From: Urophycis tenuis
Taxonomy: Eukaryota; Chordata; Actinopteri; Gadiformes; Phycidae
Reading direction: 5' to 3'
Assembly (NCBI GenBank): GCA_036785325.1
Contig: JAXIVH010000019.1
Span: forward strand, 3,432,314-3,496,313
DNA length: 64,000 nucleotides
Position numbers and translations under genes: made by a program. The number at the start of each line of letters is the position of its first letter. Positions within the stretch are counted from its first letter, which is position 1. Below, one piece after another: positions 55,502 through 64,000 of the stretch. A model generated the notes under the pieces. It was not told the DNA's origin, ran no database searches, and worked only from the letters and a program-made list of their open reading frames with translations.

Positions 55502-55875
55502 AGTGTATGAGAAGCATCTGTAGAAGGTACGTGTGTGAATAATAGCTGTCGTGAATAAATATTTGTAATGTGCTTAACATGGTTGAAAAGTGACTCTTAC
55601 CCAAAGTAGTAGTGCTGAATGTTAACCTGTGTCGATTTACTGTGTGTTCAAGTTGCCTAGGCATTAAGACGTCAGTTAGAACTTTATATGCTAGTGTTAG
55701 CATGATGAGTAAATGTAGCATCATAACTAGCGCCAATGAAGTGCGACTGTCTCGTGGAGCAGCTAGGCTAGGTGAACGAGTGAGGGGGCTGTTGTTTTAA
55801 TGGTGCGTGCTCTCTTAACAGATTGTGAAGAATACTGCCTTTGATTGTATCCCCTCTCACTTTACATCTTCACAG
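55502..55875 (+). ncRNA. Two exon-like blocks (25 and 54 bp) with splice signals
   Basis: Block A (55502-55526) ends at GTACGT. Block B (55822-55875) is preceded by ctctcttaacag and followed by GTATGA. The two blocks reappear fused, with no gap, at 56057-56135. That supports reading 55527-55821 as an intron of a transcribed, probably non-coding, gene. The host gene is not recognised. Confidence 0.45.
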
Positions 55876-56056
55876 GTATGAAACTGTAAATATGTTGTAT
55901 TGTATAATTTGTCATGTAAGTTAATGGCTAAACGTGGTTGCTTAGAACTGTTCATTGATTTAAATTCCACTATACGATCAGACGCTTTGTATGTATGACA
56001 GATGTATTGTCAATTTCTCCTTCATGTGCATATTTAGTTAAATTGTTTTTGCACTG

Positions 56057-56135
56057 AGTGTATGAGAAGCATCTGTAGAAGATTGTGAAGAATACTGCCT
56101 TTGATTGTATCCCCTCTCACTTTACATCTTCACAG
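56057..56135 (+). pseudogene. Fused copy of blocks A and B (spliced-like)
   Basis: 25 bp identical to block A is joined directly to 54 bp identical to block B (junction 56081/56082), exactly as splicing would join them. Downstream sequence (taaagtatctgaag...) may be a third exon. Either a retrocopy landed 180 bp downstream of its source, or an intron-like insert entered the other copy. Confidence 0.5.
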
Positions 56136-56203
56136 TAAAGTATCTGAAGACAAGCCACGGTGTTGCTTGGTTATTTCCTGTGCGTGTAGACAACCGCTAC
56201 ATA

Positions 56204-56234
<31 letters not shown>

Positions 56235-57950
56235 AGTTTTCAGGAATAATTGTCATTGTTGTTATTATTCTTCATTTTTAGCATTCAATTTTGACTGTTT
56301 TAAGAAGTAAATCACACTTAAGTGTTTCACTTCAAATATGAGAGTTAAAGATAAATGTGTGATTTCAGTACCCTCTAAGGTTAAAAAGACACTAGTTTGG
56401 GGTAAATAACTACTATATTAATACAAGGGTGGATTACTCTCCTTATGGGGCCCCAGATCAAATATAAAATGTGTTATGTCTTAATAGGGCTCCTTATTCA
56501 TACAAAATGGGTTATGGGTTGATGTCTGAATGGGGCCCCTCAGCTAAATATCCCAGGAAATGTGATGTGATATATCTGAAAGCCCTCTAAATCATGAAAT
56601 TCTGCTTATGACACAATGTCTGTGTCGAACCCTGAATGTAATCAATTATGGACTTAACTTTGAATCTAAAATATAGGCCAGGCCTTTAAAGTAGGCTTAT
56701 GGGTTGGGGGCAGCTAAATCCAGTGATGTATCTGTTCGCCTGTGCAGGCCCTGCAAGTCAGGTTATAGGCTATGAATCTGAACAAATTAAGGTATTGCCC
56801 ATCTCAGGGGCGGAGCGGGGGGGGGGGGGGTGGCTTTCGGGGCTGAAGCCTCGAATCTCAAGTCAAAAGCCCCGGATCTTTTTTAAGCTTTTGAAGTTAT
56901 GACAACCAAATAGTTATTGTTTCTTTCCATTAAATGGTATTGTCTTGAACAGGCCCTGCAACTGAAAATATAGGCTATGAATCAGAAGGGATTTAGGATT
57001 TGACAGTGTCCAGCAGGTCACCCTAAAAGGGACTAGAATGCAGGAAATCGCATCTTAGAAATTAACATTTTTCTGGGGTAGAACCCCCAGACCCCCCTCT
57101 GGACTAAGCCCCGGATGTACACAAAGTCTGGCTCCACCCCTGGCCCATCTCCAGCTGGCCATCCCTAAAATTAACCAGAATACAGGAAATCACATCTACT
57201 AAATTCACATTCTGGTGACTCCACAGTGGTGGGACAGGGGCCCCAAAAGGTTTGAATCAAATTCTGTTTAGGGCCCCCAAAAGGCTAGGGCCTCATCACA
57301 GACGCCAATACCCTATAATAAAGATAAATCATTATCAAGGTAGTTAACTGATCACTGTCCATAATAAATCTGATAATGTGATAAATGATAAATAACAGCG
57401 AAGAATTGATTTATGTGTGTAAGATTTTCATTCTTTGACAGGGTTGGGCCCAAACATTAAGTATTAAGCAACTAATATTTTGCCCACATCAATTCCAACA
57501 TTTCCAGATTTAGTCAGCCAGAATAAGTCAGCTACCAGAATCAGCCAGCACCACAAATCAGTTGAATAGAATGCCCAGAGCTTTTTGGAACATTTCCATT
57601 GCCAATCCTTGTTTGATGAACAGACGGGTCGTGTCAGGACAGACATGGCAAATTCTGTTACCTCATCGTCTACCTCTTCCCTTCTTATCTGCTGTTTACC
57701 CCCGGGCCAAAAAGCCATAAGCCCAGACATTTTGGACACCACTGGCACAGAAAAAACACATTGGGAGAATTGTCGTATTTAATTGCCGTGTTTGGGTGTG
57801 GATTAACCGATGATGCACCAGGTGTGGAATGAGTGATGGGTTAGTGGTGCACGGCAAAAGGAAAGCAGTTCGATGGAAGTAATTGAAGACTGAGTCTGTA
57901 ATCACAGACTCAGTGTTCTCCCGCTGCACCTGCCAGAACAGTAATCTATC
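56136..57950. other. Intergenic, no gene seen
   Basis: Includes an AT run at 56202-56235, a poly-G run near 56817-56831, and loosely repeated gggcccc-rich sentences (56440-57300) that look like old dispersed repeats. No coding region is supported. Confidence 0.4.
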
Positions 57951-58168
<218 letters not shown>

Positions 58169-59715
58169 ATGAAACAAATGTCTTGTTCTTGCTGTGTTCT
58201 TATTCTCAAGCAGTGAGCACTTGGATTCTCGTTTTCCATGAGGTGCTCTTTAAATATATTTTTGATTTGATTACATTTTGATTGTAGGCCGATGCTTCAA
58301 TTGTTCTCCGCTTTATTGTTATATTATTATTATAAATAATTAGGCATGTGTAAGTATTGTAGGTCTTACAAAATGTAAATGTTGTGCAGAGAGTAGAACG
58401 CTGCACACACACTGCTGGGCCCTCAGGCATTTCAACATTTCAAGTTCATCGAGTTCATCTGAACAGTTGATCACAACTTTACCTTCATGCCTGAGATCCT
58501 GCGTGCTGTAGTGTTGTTTTTTTATTGGTCTACTTTTTTTCATCATCTTTGGTTGACTTACCAATATAGTACAGAACAGGAACAAAAACCGTCCAAGTCA
58601 TTAAAAGTAATTGAACTTGAGTCATATTTAAGGGTTTCCCACATTTTTTAGCCACTTCTCGCTATGGCTAAGAAATGTATTTTTAGTGCTAACCAGTGCT
58701 AAAGATCATACTATTGGATTTTGAACTTCACATCCCTCCCACATACGGAACTATTGGCACAGCTGTCCAGCAAAAGTGTATATTATTAAAAAAAAGTATT
58801 ACAAAGGAACCATTGACACAGAAATATTACACCACTAGAGGGGTAATAAAAGAGCTACTTCCTTTTGCACAAGAACTCTCTTTTTCCACCTTATAAATAA
58901 AACCTGGCCATATCATCTCCACTTCCCTTACCTCTCTCACCGGTCATGCCGGTGGTCGTCATTCTTCCCGACCCTGGAATGTTGTCTGAATATACTCCCT
59001 ATTGTCCGGCAAGCCAATCTTTCACTGCACCCACGCTGTGACCTGTGGAGCGGGGGAGACGGGATACACCCTCACTCGTTCATCTTGAGCTCTGCTTAAA
59101 GGAACAGGGAGACGACCAGCTGCGGCAACATCAGGGAGAACTTAAGGGTGGAAGGGCACCTTGACTGTTTGAAGTGAAATTTTAATATTTGCATTCTGCA
59201 TTCTGGTAGTCTCTCGCCCATCCGTTTGTTGAAACATGAACATGATTCACGCACCGTGTCAACAGTTGTTTCCTGCTACGTCGGACAGATGACGGATCTT
59301 GTGTGGCGGTTCATCAACTATAAAATATCATAAACTCCCCCGTTTTACACTCAATTCATCTGAGTTAATTTTCCACTGCTGGGAAATCAGTTGCGAAATC
59401 AAGGCTGTGCATTTACGTAACTACACACACACACACAACAACACACACACAACTTGTTCATCCTGTAACACCGTCATGTGCCCGACATGTTGCACACTGT
59501 TCTTGATCAGCTTGTGTTATCTTGGCCACTCCTCCTGACTGGGATGTTTGTAAGCACATACCTTTGAGAGCGGCTGAGCATGTTCCTTGATCGAGCCTGG
59601 TCACCAACCAACGACCGTGTCTGTGATAGGTTTGGGCTTGATATTGGCTGGTCTCAAAGATTTAATTTAACGTTCCATGGAATTTCCCAAGCTACTTCCG
59701 CCCACCTAGAAATAT
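58169..59715. other. Intergenic, no gene seen
   Basis: No convincing ORF, RNA gene or repeat family beyond short CA runs near 59425. The duplicated fbxl6 block starts at its right end. Confidence 0.4.
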
Positions 59716-59898
59716 AATAAGTATCCTGTTTCGCATTTTAGAAATTCAGCAGACACCAATTTAGCAACAGTCTGCAAAATATAATGAAGGAGTTGGTAGG
59801 GGTTAAACAACTTAGTTTAGAAGTAGTTTGGGGGGATCAAACCCAGTACCTTTTCAGCTGGGCGTCAAACAACAAATAACATCTAGATTTGTTCATGC

Positions 59899-59933
<35 letters not shown>

Positions 59934-60560
59934 CCTCTCCTGTCTCCAGAGTGTGTTGTCTCTGGAACATGGTGGCCACCAGCCCCAGGCTGAAGCAGCA
60001 GCCCAGAACAGAAGAGACGACGTCAGGACATACAGGATAAAATGACAGAAGTTTGGATTCGTGTTTCATAAATTGTTCAGGCAGTGTTCCATATTAGCAC
60101 ACATTAGTACCACACTCCCCGTGTATTGTACACTTGTCTCCTAGAGAGGATGCTGTGTAGATCTGGAGCTCCTGGAGATCAACACAAAAGCTCGACAGCG
60201 GGCTTTGTCAGCTGCCAATCTGCTTCCAAGCACTACAACATGGACGCCTTAAGGTGTGCGAGTGTTGACCCCTCATTGACCCCTAACGCATGTTGTTAAT
60301 ATGACAACTCAAAAGAGCAATCAATCCATGAAGTGCATTTACCTTCCTTCCCCATAGGTCTATTTGCTTAGTGAAAGAACCTTTAAGCCATCCACCACAC
60401 AGAGATGTGCATGTTTTCTCATACAGTTACTCGCATTTTACCCGGTGAACTTGCCAGACATTCCGGATTCTGAACGCCAACGACCCTGCAAGAGGCTTCC
60501 CCCTGCTGGGGGAGCTGTGCATGGCCACCACCTCCATCTCCTTGGTGTTTGCCGTTGGTC
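59716..60560 (+). pseudogene. fbxl6 partial pseudogene
   Basis: Begins with sequence matching fbxl6 intron 1 from about 32585. It then keeps a shrunken exon 2 (about 48 bp deleted), jumps to intron sequence equivalent to 34761, and keeps exon 6 (60146-60255 region) and the start of exon 7. Exon 6 has one extra base (aacacaaaagctcgac against aacacgaagctggac), a frameshift. The F-box exon 1, the exons corresponding to 33376-34705 and the last two exons are missing. It is orientated like fbxl6, with the second epiplakin gene downstream, so it came with a block duplication. Confidence 0.88.
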
Positions 60561-60834
60561 TCGTTGTGGAGGTTGTTTTTGTGATTGATGACAAATGATG
60601 ACAAACAAAAAATCACGAATCCAATATAAATGACGCGTTTCCGGTACAGCAATAGATCTTGTCTCTTTGTCCCTTCCAAAACAACACCAACCTAATGTGA
60701 CCAGTTTTCAATCCAGCATTGTGCTCCAACACTGACCCCCCCCCCCCCCTTGTGAGACAACCATGAAATAACTGATCGTATATCAGACACTGACCGTGTC
60801 TGATATATGTATATATGTGATATATGTATATATC

Positions 60835-60836
60835 TA

Positions 60837-60886
<50 letters not shown>
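60835..60886. repeat. (TA)n microsatellite
   Basis: Longer counterpart of the TA run at 38680-38703 in the parent block. Confidence 0.9.
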
Positions 60887-60887
<1 letters not shown>

Positions 60888-61317
60888 CCCCTAACAATGC
60901 TTGATGAAATTCAAGGTCATTGAAAGTCATTGAAAGTATTTAACTTAAATATGTCGAGTAGTTAAAATATTTAAAAACAGACCATTTAGAAGTTCTGGAA
61001 TTTTGTTTTAGTTGACGTATGATTATGAAACCTGTCCCATCTGACATGACATCAAAGGTCTCTTAAAAGTATGACAATAAAATATTACAATATATACCAA
61101 ACAACATGAATAGACAAACACAAAGTGTGTCTTTTACATTTTATTTTAAAGACAATTTTGTGTACAGCGGTTGCATTTATTTCCCTGAATGCATTTCATA
61201 AAAGTATTATTAATGGGAAGTAAAAAATGTGTTTGCCAAAAATCATGTGCATATTTAAGTAATTTGTAATTAGTATTAGTCAGATTAAATAAAAGGTCAA
61301 AGGAGATGATTAGGTCT

Positions 61318-64000
61318 TCACTTGTTCAATGGCAGCAGACTCAACCCTGTTTTTGGATCTCTGAAGCATCTCCTCAGCAGCTGAAGGTAGGTGAGGTTCT
61401 CATGTGTGTTTGGGTCGAAAAAGCCCTTGGTGTCATCATCTGGATCAGACAGGATCTGGTTCATTTTCTCATCAAAGTATCCTCTTTGGTAAGCGACGTC
61501 TACTGGCAATCTGTGGCTGTGCACCGGATCTATGATGCCACCTGTAGCGATTTGTGCTTCCAGGAGACGAATTGCATGATATTTTTCGATAAGGTCCTTT
61601 TGCAAGGCCTGGAATAAAGAAATGGTCTTATCAGTGTAAGGATCCTTGTAGCCAGTCACTGCTCTTTCAGCTGAAAGCAGTTTATTTTTCCAGTAATCGC
61701 CAATCACACCTTGAGCTGCAGCTTCTTCTACTGAGAGTTTCTTGTTATTCACTGGGTCTATGATGAAGCCATTGGCTGCTTGGGCCTCAAGAAGGCCCAG
61801 GGAAGTTCCAGGGGTGAGCAGACCCTTGGAGTTGGCCTCGTAGATGCTCATGGTTGCTTTCTTGGACTGAAGGTACACCCCTGCAATACTGTTGGTTCCC
61901 TCCAAGTACTTGCGCACTGAGTCCATCTCACTGACTTCTGTCACAGTGAGATTTCCCGCATTAGGATCTTCAAAGAGTTTTTCATCAATGATTTTAGATT
62001 CCAGGAGCTCAGTCGCACTGACCTCTTTTCTGATTCCATGGAAGGCGTTACTGTGAGTGGAAGTGGTAGCCGTGGTTGTGGTGATGGTGGTTTTGGTGGT
62101 GCTGAAATTTAAGTCAATTTCTGGAGGTTGGCAATATACCATTGACGATGTTGTGGTTGTTGTGGTCTGCTGCTGAATGATGGTGAGTAGGATCTCCAGG
62201 AAACATTCAATGTTGATGGTTTCAGACTTGTACTGCTGGACCAGCTCCCTCCTTCTCTCTTCAGTGACATACTTGGAGTACAGCATGTCCCACAGAGTAA
62301 CACTCCTTCCTTGAAATTTTCCTCCAGCTTGGGTTGTTGTTGTAGATTTCAGAATGAGTTTTGTTGCCTCATCAACAAAGAAGTAAAACTCTCCCTTCTT
62401 TGCTATGACTAGCAGACTCAACCCTGTTATTGGATCTCTGATGCATCTCTCCAGCAGCTGGAGATAGGTGAGGTTCTCCTGTGTGTTTGGGTCGAAAAAG
62501 CCCTTGGTGTCATCATCAGGATCAGACAGGATCTGGTTCATTTTCTCATCAAAGTATCCTCTTTGGTATGCAACCTCTACTGGCACTCTGTGGCTGTGCA
62601 CAGGGTCAATGATGCCACCTGTAGCGATTTGTGCTTCCAGGAGACGAACTCCATGATCCTTTACAATAAGGTCCTTCTGCAATGCCTGGAACAAAGAAAT
62701 GGTCTTATCAGTGTAAGGATCTGTGTATCCAGTCACTGCTCTTTCAGCTGAAAGCAGTTTCTTTTTCCATTCAGAGCCAACCACACCTTGATCTACAGCT
62801 TCTTCTACTGACAGTTTCTTGTTGTTTAATGGGTCAATCACAAAGCCAGTGGCTGCTTGAGCTTCAAGTAGCACAAGGGAAGTTCCTGGGGTCAGCAGGC
62901 CTTTAGACTTGGCCTCATATATGCTCATTACTTTTTTTGTTGATTCAACCCTAACACCAGCAATACAGTTGGTGGCCCCAAGGTACTTCTGAATGGATTC
63001 CATTTTATTTACCGTCTCTTCACTGAGTTCTCCTTGTACAATTTGCGTGAAGAGGCCTTTTGAGATAATTTTTGATTCATAGAGTTCACTGGCAGAGACA
63101 TGCTTCCTAAGGCCTTTGAACTTCTTTTCCTTGGACGTCACCTCAATTATGATTGTCGTGACAATATCAATTATCTGCTCCATCTGCATGGCTCCTGACC
63201 TGTATTGCTGAAATAATTGCTCCCTCTTTTGTTTTGAAATATATTCAGAGAGCAAAACCTCCCACAAAGTCCAGCTTTTGCCTTGAAACTTTCCTACATC
63301 CATGGTCATCATGCAGTTCTTGAATGCAACCTCGGTTTGCTGATCGGTATGAAACACATGTGATCCTTTTTCATAGAGGGGTAGAAGAAGAAGCCCAGTC
63401 TCAGGGTCTTTCTCACAGCGCTCTTTCAATTCAAGATAAGTGACAGCTTCCTTGGTGTTTGGGTCAAAAAAAACTTTGGTATCATCATTGAGGGATGACA
63501 GCATTTGGTTCATTTCCTCACTAAAGTATCCCTTTTTTATTGCAACATGAAGAGGTATCCTGTGACTTTGAATTGGGTCGATAATTCCGCCGGTCCCCAT
63601 TTGCGCATCCAGAAGTCGAATGCCCTGGCTTTTTGTGACCAGATCTTTACTCATTGCTTCAAATAGAGATATTTTAACACCTGTGAAAGGGTCTGCATAG
63701 CCTGTCACAGCTTGCTCTGCCAAGAGCAATTGCTCATGTAAGTCTGCACCAACGCATTTTTCCCTTGCCGCTTCCATAACAGTATAGTGTTTAGCTTTGA
63801 CTGGGTCAATGATAAACCCTGTTGCAGCTTGGGCTTCCAGCAAAATAAGTGCAGCAGCTGGTGTCAACAGCTCTCTTTCTCTTGCTTCATAGATGCTCAA
63901 GGTTTTCTTGGATGGGTGACTCACAATCCCAGCAATGCTTCCAGTTCCTTTCAGATATTTCTGCACAGATTCAAGTTTGGAGACCTCTTCAACAGTAAGT
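61318..64000 (-). CDS. Epiplakin (plectin-repeat protein), copy 2, 5' partial
   Basis: Open on the minus strand from the window edge to a stop at 61318, so at least 894 codons of a longer protein; the N-terminus lies beyond 64000. It is closely similar to the C-terminal part of the gene at 39177 and ends with the same GLSLLPLNK. It covers about three plectin-repeat units: one matching unit five of copy 1 (DDTKVFFDPNTKEAVTYLELKERC), then two of the 359-residue type with a single Thr-rich linker. Copy 1 has four of that type. No stop or frameshift is visible, so it is probably a working paralogue. Its 3' flank to about 60890 also matches that of copy 1. Confidence 0.9.
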   Translation of the reverse strand, partial: LTVEEVSKLESVQKYLKGTGSIAGIVSHPSKKTLSIYEARERELLTPAAALILLEAQAATGFIIDPVKAKHYTVMEAAREKCVGADLHEQLLLAEQAVTGYADPFTGVKISLFEAMSKDLVTKSQGIRLLDAQMGTGGIIDPIQSHRIPLHVAIKKGYFSEEMNQMLSSLNDDTKVFFDPNTKEAVTYLELKERCEKDPETGLLLLPLYEKGSHVFHTDQQTEVAFKNCMMTMDVGKFQGKSWTLWEVLLSEYISKQKREQLFQQYRSGAMQMEQIIDIVTTIIIEVTSKEKKFKGLRKHVSASELYESKIISKGLFTQIVQGELSEETVNKMESIQKYLGATNCIAGVRVESTKKVMSIYEAKSKGLLTPGTSLVLLEAQAATGFVIDPLNNKKLSVEEAVDQGVVGSEWKKKLLSAERAVTGYTDPYTDKTISLFQALQKDLIVKDHGVRLLEAQIATGGIIDPVHSHRVPVEVAYQRGYFDEKMNQILSDPDDDTKGFFDPNTQENLTYLQLLERCIRDPITGLSLLVIAKKGEFYFFVDEATKLILKSTTTTQAGGKFQGRSVTLWDMLYSKYVTEERRRELVQQYKSETINIECFLEILLTIIQQQTTTTTTSSMVYCQPPEIDLNFSTTKTTITTTTATTSTHSNAFHGIRKEVSATELLESKIIDEKLFEDPNAGNLTVTEVSEMDSVRKYLEGTNSIAGVYLQSKKATMSIYEANSKGLLTPGTSLGLLEAQAANGFIIDPVNNKKLSVEEAAAQGVIGDYWKNKLLSAERAVTGYKDPYTDKTISLFQALQKDLIEKYHAIRLLEAQIATGGIIDPVHSHRLPVDVAYQRGYFDEKMNQILSDPDDDTKGFFDPNTHENLTYLQLLRRCFRDPKTGLSLLPLNK

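Overview
The window is nuclear DNA of a ray-finned (teleost) fish. Genes are spliced with GT-AG introns. The sequence carries fish-type transposons (hAT, piggyBac-like MITEs, an RTE-clade LINE and tRNA-derived SINEs) and long CT, CA and TA microsatellites. The block slc52a2 - fbxl6 - epiplakin matches genes that lie together on human 8q24.3.

Layout. 264-4988 is a composite hAT transposon with an 8-bp target duplication; it holds the ruins of two transposases on opposite strands. 5458-8820 is a full-length RTE-type LINE with one intact 1,059-codon ORF and an 11-bp target duplication. 9640-14606 holds two tandem, diverged rhodopsin-type GPCR genes (+), each with a TATA box, a short leader exon and one small leader intron. 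Between them lie a full-length SINE and a palindromic MITE. 15335-26210 (-) holds two riboflavin transporter genes, slc52a3 then slc52a2, with conserved 124- and 210-nt last exons. 26956-30145 (-) is a gene for an unrecognised 884-residue, probably nuclear protein. 31919-37207 (+) is the ten-exon F-box gene fbxl6. 39177-52555 (-) is an epiplakin gene: a leader exon, a 4.8-kb intron full of nested transposons, and one 8.5-kb coding exon with about nine plectin-repeat units, the last four almost identical 1,077-bp repeats. 52560-59700 has no gene I can support, but it holds a 1.5-kb hAT element, a pair of exon-like blocks with a precisely spliced-looking copy, and a 210-bp CT tract. 59716-64000 is a second copy of the fbxl6-epiplakin block: a decayed fbxl6 piece followed by a second epiplakin ORF that runs off the right edge.

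How it fits together. The slc52a pair encodes plasma-membrane vitamin B2 carriers. fbxl6 encodes a substrate adaptor of SCF ubiquitin ligases. Epiplakin is a cytolinker that binds intermediate filaments. No shared pathway is implied; the grouping is old synteny. The strongest structural story is duplication and retrotransposition: two fbxl6 intronic SINEs are absent at the matching sites of the duplicate, and the LINE, the SINE and a 51-bp truncated tail share one 3' end and each carry target duplications.
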